This document shows, piece by piece, positions 6,882-13,472 of a stretch of DNA of 15,442 nt. Source of the DNA: Limnohabitans sp. (GTDB taxonomy: Bacteria; Pseudomonadota; Gammaproteobacteria; Burkholderiales; Burkholderiaceae_C); NCBI GenBank assembly GCA_018883305.1, contig VEQI01000034.1, positions 1 to 15,442 on the forward strand, in the 5' to 3' direction. The notes under the pieces are model-generated. The model was not told where the DNA came from. It made no database searches and saw only the letters and a program-made list of their open reading frames with translations. The position numbers were made by a program, and so were the translations under genes. Position 1 is the first letter of the stretch. Each line of letters begins with the position of its first letter.

Positions 6882-8347
6882 ACATCGATCACCTCATCCA
6901 CGGCCAACGCGTTGCCGGTCAAGACTATTTCGACAACATCAATCCGGCCACGCAGGAAGTGATCGGCCAGATTGCGCGCGGTGGCACCGAGGAAGTCAAC
7001 GCTGCGGTAGCGGCGGCCAAAGCCGCTTTCCCGGGCTGGGCCAACACCCCCGCCACCGAGCGCGCCAAGATCATGCGCAAACTGGGCGAACTGATCACGC
7101 GTCACGTGCCCGAGATCGCCCAGACCGAAACCAATGACTGCGGCCAGGTGATTGCCCAAACCGGCAAGCAACTGGTGCCACGCGCCAGCGACAACTTCAC
7201 CTACTTCGCCGAGATGTGCACGCGCGTCGATGGCCACACCTACCCCACGCCCACGCACCTCAACTACACGCTGTTCCACCCAGTCGGCGTGTGCGCGCTC
7301 ATCAGCCCGTGGAACGTGCCGTTCATGACGGCCACCTGGAAGGTCGCACCCTGCCTCGCGTTTGGCAACACCGCCGTGCTCAAGATGAGCGAGCTCTCGC
7401 CCATGACGGCCTCGCGCCTGGGTGAGCTGGCCTTGGAAGCAGGCGTGCCCCCTGGCGTGCTCAACCTGGTGCAGGGCTATGGGCGCGAGGCCGGTGAACC
7501 GCTGGTGGCGCACCCGGATGTGCGCGCCATTTCCTTCACCGGCTCCACCGCCACGGGTGACCGCATCGTGCGCGCGGCGGGCCTGAAAAAGTTCAGCATG
7601 GAGCTGGGTGGCAAGTCGCCCTTCGTCATCTTTGAAGACGCCGACCTGGACCGCGCGCTCGATGCCGCGGTCTTCATGATCTTCTCCAACAACGGCGAGC
7701 GCTGCACTGCGGGCAGCCGCATCCTGGTGCAGCAATCGATCTACAACGAGTTTGTGGACCGCTTCACCGCACGCGCCAAACGCATCACGGTCGGCGATCC
7801 GTTGGATGAGAAGACCATCGTCGGTCCGATGATCAGCACCGCCCACCTGGCCAAGGTACGCAGCTACATCGAGCTCGGCCCCAAAGAAGGCGCCACGCTG
7901 GTGTGCGGCGGCCTGGACCGCCCCAGCTACGCGCCCGAACTGCCCGAGCGTGTGCGTCGTGGCAACTACGTGTGGCCCACGGTGTTCGCGGACGTGGACA
8001 ATCGCATGCGCATTGCGCAGGAAGAAATCTTTGGCCCGGTGGCGTGCCTGATTCCGTTCAAGGACGAGGCCCAAGCCATTGAACTCGCCAACGACATTCA
8101 GTACGGCCTGTCCAGCTATGTGTGGACCGAGAACCTGGGACGCGCGCACCGCGTCGCCGCGTCCATCGAGGCCGGCATGTGTTTCGTCAACAGCCAGAAC
8201 GTGCGCGACCTGCGCCAGCCTTTTGGCGGCACCAAGGCCAGCGGCACCGGACGCGAAGGCGGCACCTGGAGTTACGAAGTGTTTTGCGAACCCAAGAACG
8301 TCGCCGTGTCGCTGGGCAGTCACCACATTCCGCACTGGGGGGTCTGA
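6878..8347 (+). CDS. hpaE: 5-carboxymethyl-2-hydroxymuconate semialdehyde dehydrogenase (HpaE)
   Basis: A 489-residue NAD-dependent aldehyde dehydrogenase that oxidises the ring-cleavage semialdehyde made by HpaD to 5-carboxymethyl-2-hydroxymuconate. The catalytic residues are present: oxyanion asparagine N146 in SPWNVP, general base E242 in MELGGKSP, and nucleophile C276 in NNGERCTAGSR; the cofactor motif FTGSTATG is at 220-227 and EEIFGPV lies in the C-terminal half. Length and the FVNSQNVRDLRQPFGG segment match the HpaE branch rather than betaine-aldehyde or succinate-semialdehyde dehydrogenases, and neighbours hpaR, hpaD, hpaF and hpaI fix the assignment. The start overlaps hpaR by 4 nt; hpaD begins 2 nt after the stop. 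A long open frame on the opposite strand (6860-8335) is a codon-bias shadow. Confidence 0.95.
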   Translation: MNIDHLIHGQRVAGQDYFDNINPATQEVIGQIARGGTEEVNAAVAAAKAAFPGWANTPATERAKIMRKLGELITRHVPEIAQTETNDCGQVIAQTGKQLVPRASDNFTYFAEMCTRVDGHTYPTPTHLNYTLFHPVGVCALISPWNVPFMTATWKVAPCLAFGNTAVLKMSELSPMTASRLGELALEAGVPPGVLNLVQGYGREAGEPLVAHPDVRAISFTGSTATGDRIVRAAGLKKFSMELGGKSPFVIFEDADLDRALDAAVFMIFSNNGERCTAGSRILVQQSIYNEFVDRFTARAKRITVGDPLDEKTIVGPMISTAHLAKVRSYIELGPKEGATLVCGGLDRPSYAPELPERVRRGNYVWPTVFADVDNRMRIAQEEIFGPVACLIPFKDEAQAIELANDIQYGLSSYVWTENLGRAHRVAASIEAGMCFVNSQNVRDLRQPFGGTKASGTGREGGTWSYEVFCEPKNVAVSLGSHHIPHWGV

Positions 8348-8349
8348 TC

Positions 8350-9273
8350 ATGGGACGCGTTGCACTCGTTGCCAAAATTACCCACGTGCCCAGCATGTAC
8401 CTGAGCGAGCTCGATGGGCCACGCAAGGGCACGCGCGAAGACGCGATTGAAGGCCACCGCGAAATTGGCCGCCGTTGCCGCGCCGCCGGTGTGGACACGC
8501 TGGTGGTGTTTGACACGCACTGGCTGGTCAACGCCAACTACCACATCAACTGCGCGCCGCACTTCAAGGGCACCTACACCAGCAACGAGTTGCCGCACTT
8601 CATCAGCAACATGTCTTTTGAGTCACCGGGCAATCCGGCACTGGGGAAGTTGCTTGCCCAGGTGTGCAACGAGCAGGGCGTGGAAACCCTGGCGCATGAC
8701 GCCACCACGCTGGCCCCCGAGTACGGCACGCTGGTGCCGCTGCGTTACATGAACCCGGATCAACACTTCAAGGTGATCTCGGTCTCCGCCATGTGCATGG
8801 CGCATTACCTCAACGACAGCGCGCGGCTGGGTTGGGCGATGCGTCAGGCGGTAGAGCAGCATTACGATGGCACCGTGGCGTTTCTGGCCAGCGGCTCGCT
8901 TTCTCACCGCTTTGCGCAAAACGGCCTCGCCCCGGAGTACGCCTTCAAGATCTGGAGCCCTTTCCTGGAGCAACTCGACCAGCATGTGCTGGGCATGTGG
9001 GAGCGCGGCGAGTGGGCTACCTTCTGCGAGATGCTGCCCGAGTACGCATCCAAAGGCCATGGCGAGGGCTTCATGCATGACACCGCCATGATGCTGGGTG
9101 CGCTGGGCTGGTCGGCCTATCAAGGCCAGGCCGAGGTCATCACCCCTTACTTCGGCGCATCGGGCACCGGGCAATTGAATGCGGTGTTTCCGGTCACGCC
9201 GCAAGATGGCTCGAAAGTGCCTGCGGCGCAGGCGAGTTCGGCACAGAGTTACCAGGCCTTCAGCCGGCTCTGA
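8350..9273 (+). CDS. hpaD: 3,4-dihydroxyphenylacetate 2,3-dioxygenase (HpaD), LigB-type
   Basis: A 307-residue class III (LigB-type) extradiol dioxygenase that opens the ring of homoprotocatechuate with O2 to give 5-carboxymethyl-2-hydroxymuconate semialdehyde. The N-terminus (VALVAKITHVPSMYLSEL) and FDTHWLVN segment are very close to enteric HpaD/HpcB. The expected iron ligands are visible as H12, H57 and E239 (in GHGEGFMHD), with the catalytic histidine H186 in SGSLSHRF. It is therefore unrelated to the vicinal-oxygen-chelate type of homoprotocatechuate dioxygenase. The enzyme carries about 24 extra residues after the usual end near FPV, an A/S/Q-rich tail without clear homology. The ATG at 8350 follows the hpaE stop by 2 nt and is preceded by a G-rich stretch; longer in-frame starts inside hpaE are rejected. 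Confidence 0.95.
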   Translation: MGRVALVAKITHVPSMYLSELDGPRKGTREDAIEGHREIGRRCRAAGVDTLVVFDTHWLVNANYHINCAPHFKGTYTSNELPHFISNMSFESPGNPALGKLLAQVCNEQGVETLAHDATTLAPEYGTLVPLRYMNPDQHFKVISVSAMCMAHYLNDSARLGWAMRQAVEQHYDGTVAFLASGSLSHRFAQNGLAPEYAFKIWSPFLEQLDQHVLGMWERGEWATFCEMLPEYASKGHGEGFMHDTAMMLGALGWSAYQGQAEVITPYFGASGTGQLNAVFPVTPQDGSKVPAAQASSAQSYQAFSRL

Positions 9274-9303
9274 GCCTGCGTCGCTGATCTTGACCCTGAA
9301 TAC

Positions 9304-9329
9304 GGGCACCTGAAACCTCGCCTGTGCCC
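9304..9329 (+). other. Inverted repeat between hpaD and hpaF
   Basis: GGGCAC at 9304-9309 pairs with GTGCCC at 9324-9329 around a 14-nt loop, inside the 103-nt hpaD-hpaF gap, the longest gap within the operon. No T-tract follows, so it is not a strong terminator. It may act in RNA stability or be chance. I see no promoter or further gene in this gap. Confidence 0.25.
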
Positions 9330-9376
9330 TGCACGCCCTCATCACTTTTCACCCACACACTTTCGCGAGCCCGCTC

Positions 9377-9793
9377 ATGCCCCACCTGGTCCTGCTCTAC
9401 ACACCCGCGCTGGAAGAACGCACCAACTTTGACGTGCTGTGTCGCGACCTGGCCAACTGCATGCTGGCCCAACGCGACGAACAGAACAAGCCCGTGTTTC
9501 CCAAGGGTGGCACGCGCGTGCTGGCGTATCCAGCCGCGCACCATGCGGTCGGCGACGACCAGCCGCCACCCGGACGCGCCTACCAGTTTCTCTATCTGAA
9601 TCTGCGCATGGCGGGCGGTCGCAGCGAGGCCGTGAAGAAAGCCGCCGGAGATGCGTTGGTCGAGGTGCTGCACCGGCACTTCGACCCGCATCTCGCACAT
9701 GACCTCATCGGCATCACCTTGCAAATCGACGAATGGCCGCCTGTCTATGATGGGCGCATCAGCAGTCTGCACTCGCATTTCAATCCAACCTGA
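9377..9793 (+). CDS. hpaF: 5-carboxymethyl-2-hydroxymuconate delta-isomerase (HpaF)
   Basis: A 138-residue member of the CHMI family in the tautomerase superfamily. It isomerises 5-carboxymethyl-2-hydroxymuconate, the HpaE product, to the oxo form used by the next steps. The essential proline directly follows the initiator methionine (MPHLVLLY), so after methionine removal it becomes the N-terminal catalytic base. The conserved layout continues with GGTRVLAY, YQFLYLNLRMAGGRS and a C-terminal half resembling enteric HpcD, which is about 126 residues long; the extra residues fall mainly in the middle (about 33-65). The trimeric cytoplasmic form of the family is expected. The start is fixed by the need for proline at position 2, although there is no convincing Shine-Dalgarno. 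It follows hpaD by 103 nt and precedes hpaI by 28 nt. Confidence 0.9.
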   Translation: MPHLVLLYTPALEERTNFDVLCRDLANCMLAQRDEQNKPVFPKGGTRVLAYPAAHHAVGDDQPPPGRAYQFLYLNLRMAGGRSEAVKKAAGDALVEVLHRHFDPHLAHDLIGITLQIDEWPPVYDGRISSLHSHFNPT

Positions 9794-9821
9794 ATTCAAT
9801 CTCTGATCGGAATCTCCAACC

Positions 9822-10613
9822 ATGCAAAACCCCATCAACCCCTTCAAGAAAGCCCTGCACGACAAGCGCCTGCAAATCGGTCTGTGGCTGGGTCTGGCAA
9901 ACGCCTACACCACCGAGATCTGCGCGGGCGCCGGTTTCGACTGGGTGCTGGTCGATGGCGAGCACTCGCCCAACGATGTGCCATCCATTCTGGCGCAATT
10001 GCAAGCCATCGCGGGCTACCCCAACACGCATGCCGTGGCACGTGTGCCCGTGGGCCATGGCCATGCGGGCGTGACCATCATCAAGCGCTACTTGGACCTG
10101 GGCGTGCAATCCATCCTGGTGCCCATGGTGGACACGGCCGAGCAGGCCCGCGCGGTGGTGGAAGCCACGCGCTACCCGCCTCAGGGCATTCGTGGCATGG
10201 GCGGGGCGCGCGCCTCGCGCTGGGGTCGCATTCCCAAGTACGGTCAGGAAGCCAATGACCAGATCTGCGTGCTGGTGCAGGTGGAAACGCAGGCCGCGCT
10301 CAACAACATCGAGGCGATTGCGGCGGTGGAAGGGGTGGATGGCATTTTCATCGGGCCGGCTGATCTGTCGGCATCGCTGGGCTATATCGGGCAGCCTGAC
10401 CACCCGGTGGTGCGCGCCGCCATCGAGGACGCGATGCGTCGCATCCTCAAGGCCGGCAAGGCGCCTGGCTTTCTCACGCCAGACGAAACGCTCTCACGTC
10501 ACTACATTGACCTGGGTGGTGTGTTCATGGCCGTGGGCCTGGACGTCAACTTGCTGGCGCGTCACACCACCGCCTTGGCCTCGCGTTTCAAAAACCCCAC
10601 CGCCAAGGCCTGA
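9822..10613 (+). CDS. hpaI: 4-hydroxy-2-oxoheptane-1,7-dioate aldolase (HpaI)
   Basis: A 263-residue metal-dependent class II pyruvate aldolase of the HpcH/HpaI (TIM-barrel) family. It performs the final cleavage of the pathway, giving pyruvate and succinate semialdehyde. Active-site residues matching the enteric enzyme are visible: H48 in VDGEHSP, R74 in AVARVP, metal ligands E155 in VQVETQAA and D181 in IGPADLSASLGY, plus the GIRGMGGARASRW loop (about 122-134). The sequence is close to enteric HpaI along its whole length, with a slightly different C-terminus. A role on other 2-oxo-hydroxy acids (the GarL-type relatives) is possible since these aldolases are promiscuous, but the cluster context favours HpaI. 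Its substrate requires HpaG and HpaH, which are not in the window. A strong stem-loop follows at 10640. Confidence 0.93.
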   Translation: MQNPINPFKKALHDKRLQIGLWLGLANAYTTEICAGAGFDWVLVDGEHSPNDVPSILAQLQAIAGYPNTHAVARVPVGHGHAGVTIIKRYLDLGVQSILVPMVDTAEQARAVVEATRYPPQGIRGMGGARASRWGRIPKYGQEANDQICVLVQVETQAALNNIEAIAAVEGVDGIFIGPADLSASLGYIGQPDHPVVRAAIEDAMRRILKAGKAPGFLTPDETLSRHYIDLGGVFMAVGLDVNLLARHTTALASRFKNPTAKA

Positions 10614-10639
10614 GCCCACCCCACACCCGTGTTAATGCC

Positions 10640-10667
10640 GCCATCGATACGCACCCCTCTCGATGGC
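10640..10667 (+). terminator. Stem-loop between hpaI and the class II aldolase gene (possible attenuator)
   Basis: GCCATCGA (10640-10647) and TCGATGGC (10660-10667) form a perfect 8-bp stem with a 12-nt loop, followed by only three T residues (CTTT). The next gene's GGAG ribosome binding site begins 5 nt later. The weak T-tract suggests a partial terminator or an RNA-processing/stability element rather than a full stop. It separates the recognisable hpa genes from the three-gene tail. Confidence 0.45.
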
Positions 10668-10681
10668 CTTTGGAGACCCGC

Positions 10682-11461
10682 ATGAGTTTGCCCACCGCCC
10701 CTTCGCGTCAAGCCCAGTTTCATCCCGATGAATGGGCCGCACGCGTGCAACTGGCCGCTTGTTACCGCGTCTTTGCCCACCTGGGCTGGACCGAGATGAT
10801 CTACAACCACATCACGGTGCGCTTGCCTGACAGTGTGAGTGGCGCCGAGAAACACTTTCTGATCAACCCGTTTGGCCTGCATTACTCGGAAGTCACCGCC
10901 AGCAACCTGGTGAAGATCGACTTGCAAGGGCGCGTGCTCGATGGCTCGCCTTTTCCGGTGAATCCGGCAGGGTTCGTGGTGCACAGCACCTTGCATGATG
11001 GCATTGACGGCGCGCACTGCGTGATGCACACCCACACCACCGCGGGTGTGGCCGTGGCGTGTCTGCAAGGGGGCTTGCAGCAAACGAACTTCTACAGCGC
11101 TCAGTTGCATGACATGGTGGCATACCATGACTTTGAAGGCATCACCATCCATTTGGAAGAAGGACCCCGTGTGCTCAAGAGCATTGGCCGCAAGCAGGCC
11201 GTGATTCTGCGCAACCACGGCCTGTTGTCGTGGGGGGAAACCTTGCCGCAAACCTTTGCCATTTTGTGGACCCTGCAGCGCGCCTGCGAAATTCAAATGG
11301 CCACCCTCAGCATGGGCGCACCCATTCTCGTGTCCGAAGCCGTTGCGGCCAAATGCACCCGTGACGCGTTGCAGTTCAATCCCAACCATGGCGCAGGTCA
11401 GGATGTGTTCGATGCCCTGGTGCGGCAAGTCGATCGCGTGGACAGCAGCTACCGTCACTGA
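10682..11461 (+). CDS. Class II aldolase/adducin-like protein, substrate unknown
   Basis: A 259-residue protein with the zinc-dependent class II aldolase/adducin fold. Probable metal ligands are H116 and H118 in VMHTHTTAG and H179 in LRNHGLLSWG. In fuculose-1-phosphate aldolase a catalytic glutamate lies 19 residues before the first of these histidines; here that place is G97 in NPAGFVVH, so the glutamate appears to be missing. I recall that a subgroup annotated only as class II aldolase/adducin has this form, and its chemistry is not defined. The ATG at 10682 is preceded by GGAG at 10672-10675 (spacing 6), better than an in-frame TTG at 10670. It follows hpaI after a 68-nt gap containing a stem-loop and is probably still part of the operon. 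It is not a component of the classical hpa pathway. Confidence 0.88.
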   Translation: MSLPTAPSRQAQFHPDEWAARVQLAACYRVFAHLGWTEMIYNHITVRLPDSVSGAEKHFLINPFGLHYSEVTASNLVKIDLQGRVLDGSPFPVNPAGFVVHSTLHDGIDGAHCVMHTHTTAGVAVACLQGGLQQTNFYSAQLHDMVAYHDFEGITIHLEEGPRVLKSIGRKQAVILRNHGLLSWGETLPQTFAILWTLQRACEIQMATLSMGAPILVSEAVAAKCTRDALQFNPNHGAGQDVFDALVRQVDRVDSSYRH

Positions 11462-11501
11462 GCCTCGGTCTCTCGCGGACCCGGGCTGAAAGGAACCTCA
11501 C

Positions 11502-12494
11502 ATGAAGATCTGTATCGTGGGCGTGGGCGCCATTGGCGGCTGGATGGGCGTGCAGCTGGCACAGGCGGCAGATGTGTCGCTGAGCGCCATCGCGCGCGGT
11601 GCCACCCTGCAAACCCTGCAACTCAACGGCTTGCAACTCACCGACGCCTCGGGCACGCGACAAGTCAGCGTGCAAGCCGAGGCAGACCCCGAGCGTCTGG
11701 GGCCGCAGGACCTGGTGATCATCGCCGTCAAGGCGCCCGCGCTGGAAGGCGTGGTGAGCAACATCGCCCCCCTGCTGGGTCCGCACACCCTTGTGATGCC
11801 CGCCATGAATGGTGTGCCCTGGTGGTTCCTGCAAGGTCGCACCGATGCCTGGGCTGGCCATGCCTTGCGCAGCGTGGATCCGCACGGCGAGATTGCCCGC
11901 GCCGTGCCGCCCCAGCATGTGGTGGGCTGCGTGGTGCATGCCAGCTGCGCCTTGCTGGCGCCCGCCCACGTGAAGCACCACTTCGGTCAGGGGCTGATCG
12001 TGGGTGAGCCCAACGGTGCCACCTCGCCACGCCTGCAAGCCCTGGTGGCGCGACTGAGCCAGGCGGGTTTTCAAACCACCCTCTCCACCCACATCCAGAA
12101 AGACATCTGGTTCAAGCTATGGGGCAACATGACGGTGAACCCCTTGAGCGCCATGACCGGCGCCACCACGGACTTGCTGCTGGACGACCCGCTGGTGCGC
12201 GAATTCATGTCCCACATCATGCGAGAGGCCAAGGCCATTGGCGCGCAACTGGGCATTGCCATCGACCAAGAGCCCGAGGACCGTCACGCGGTGACCCGCA
12301 AGCTGGGCGCCTTCAAGTCCTCCATGCTGCAAGACGCCGAAGCTGGACGCGCCGTCGAGCTGGACGCGCTGGTGGGTGCGGTGCTGGAGCTGGGCGAGCT
12401 GACCGGTGTGGCCACCCCGTTTGCGCGCGCGCTCATGGGTCTGTCCAGGGTTCACTCGCAGGTGCATGGGCTATATCCTCGGGTCCCGTCCTGA
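11502..12494 (+). CDS. Ketopantoate reductase-like (ApbA/PanE family) NAD(P)H oxidoreductase
   Basis: A 330-residue 2-dehydropantoate 2-reductase-family enzyme. The N-terminal Rossmann domain starts with GVGAIGG (7-13). The PanE-type catalytic lysine is probably K205 in WFKLWGNMTVNPLSAMTG, where N209 and N213 also match the family, and the helix with S273-S274-M275-L276-Q277-D278 followed by E286-L-D corresponds to the substrate-binding SMxQD...E segment. The fold is certain; the substrate is not. It may be the cell's ketopantoate reductase for CoA synthesis, but no panB or panC is near, and such paralogues often reduce other branched 2-oxo acids. An AGGAA at 11491-11495 (spacing 6) supports the ATG at 11502. 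It lies 40 nt after the aldolase-like gene and 33 nt before the permease gene, which suggests a joint role. Confidence 0.85.
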   Translation: MKICIVGVGAIGGWMGVQLAQAADVSLSAIARGATLQTLQLNGLQLTDASGTRQVSVQAEADPERLGPQDLVIIAVKAPALEGVVSNIAPLLGPHTLVMPAMNGVPWWFLQGRTDAWAGHALRSVDPHGEIARAVPPQHVVGCVVHASCALLAPAHVKHHFGQGLIVGEPNGATSPRLQALVARLSQAGFQTTLSTHIQKDIWFKLWGNMTVNPLSAMTGATTDLLLDDPLVREFMSHIMREAKAIGAQLGIAIDQEPEDRHAVTRKLGAFKSSMLQDAEAGRAVELDALVGAVLELGELTGVATPFARALMGLSRVHSQVHGLYPRVPS

Positions 12495-12527
12495 AGAACA
12501 GGCACCGCTGACCCGATACACACCACC

Positions 12528-13445
12528 ATGCCCCCTGCCGCCCGGGCCCTCAGCCTGACCGCTTTTCTGACTCTGTTGTTGATTGCCTTCATGATGGGGG
12601 CGAACCACGTGGCTGCCCGCATCGCCTTTGCCGATGGGCTGGATGTGGCCACTGCCGTGGCCGTTCGCAGTCTGTCCACGGCCCTGGTGGTGGGTGTGCT
12701 GCTGGTCACGCAGCGGGTGGTCATCCAGACCACCCCGCAACACCGCAAGGCGCTGCTGATCCTGGGTTTGCTGATTGGCGTACAGAGTCAATGTCTGTAC
12801 TCCTCCGTCGCCCGTTTGCCAGTGGCCCTGGCCTTGCTGGCCTTCAACACTTACCCGCTGTGGGCAGCTTTATGGGACCGTCTTTTCTATGGCCGAACCC
12901 CTGACCGCAGCCTGATGTGGGCCATGCCGATGATTCTGCTGGGGCTGGCCCTGGCGCTGGACGTGTTGGGCGCCTCCTCCGGACTGGGGTCGTCTGCCCA
13001 ATGGGCACAAATGGGCAGCGGAGTGGCCTTTGCCTTGACAGCGGCCGCCGTGTTTGGTGGCGCATTGGTGGTGACCCAGCATCACACGCAAGGCCTGGAC
13101 GGACGCGTGCGCACACTCTCCAGTTTGACCCTGGCCGGCTTGATGGCGGTGTGCATCATCAGCTGGCAAGGCGGCCCGCATCTGCCGCACAGTGTGCCCG
13201 GGTGGTGGGGGCTGGCCCTGCTGAGCTTTCTGTATGGCACCGCCTTCACCCTGATGTTCACCGTGCTGCCTCGACTGGGGGTGGTGGGCAACTCGGCCAT
13301 CATGAACATGGAGCCCGTGTTTGCCCTGGTGCTGGCCTGGCCCATCCTGGGTCAAGCGGTTGCCCCCATTCAGCTGCTGGGAGCGCTGCTGGTCGTGGGT
13401 GCCGTGGTGGGCCTGGGTCTGCGTAAATCATCCACCACACGCTGA
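12528..13445 (+). CDS. EamA/DMT-superfamily permease
   Basis: A 305-residue, strongly hydrophobic protein with about ten predicted transmembrane helices arranged as two EamA repeats (roughly residues 12-145 and 160-297), the usual drug/metabolite transporter layout. The second repeat contains the typical SAIMNMEPVFALVLAWPILGQ stretch and ends with a short basic tail (LRKSSTTR). Substrates in this family range from amino acids to metabolites and cannot be deduced here. Position as the last gene of the hpa transcript suggests uptake of a pathway aromatic or export of a product; the classical HpaX carrier is an MFS protein and is not present. No clear ribosome binding site precedes the ATG at 12528. 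It is convergent with alr, with only 8 nt between the stops. Confidence 0.88.
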   Translation: MPPAARALSLTAFLTLLLIAFMMGANHVAARIAFADGLDVATAVAVRSLSTALVVGVLLVTQRVVIQTTPQHRKALLILGLLIGVQSQCLYSSVARLPVALALLAFNTYPLWAALWDRLFYGRTPDRSLMWAMPMILLGLALALDVLGASSGLGSSAQWAQMGSGVAFALTAAAVFGGALVVTQHHTQGLDGRVRTLSSLTLAGLMAVCIISWQGGPHLPHSVPGWWGLALLSFLYGTAFTLMFTVLPRLGVVGNSAIMNMEPVFALVLAWPILGQAVAPIQLLGALLVVGAVVGLGLRKSSTTR

Positions 13446-13447
13446 CG

Positions 13448-13472
13448 CGCTGGCTAGGCACCCGCGCCAGTG
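13448..13472. terminator. Weak stem-loop at the permease/alr convergent junction
   Basis: CGCTGGC (13448-13454) pairs with GCCAGTG (13466-13472), one pair being G-U, across an 11-nt loop. It covers the 8-nt gap between two convergent stops and the last alr codons. No T-tract is present on either side, so it is at best a weak bidirectional or Rho-assisted end signal. Confidence 0.25.

Noticed and set aside
6860..8335. 491-codon open frame on the minus strand opposite hpaE
   Set aside because: It mirrors a strongly supported gene. The translation is a His/Gly/Val-rich pattern typical of antisense to GC-biased codons, with no recognisable domain and no promoter.
10562..11458. 298-codon minus-strand open frame opposite the class II aldolase gene
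   Set aside because: Antisense shadow with Gly/His-rich composition and no plausible initiation signals.
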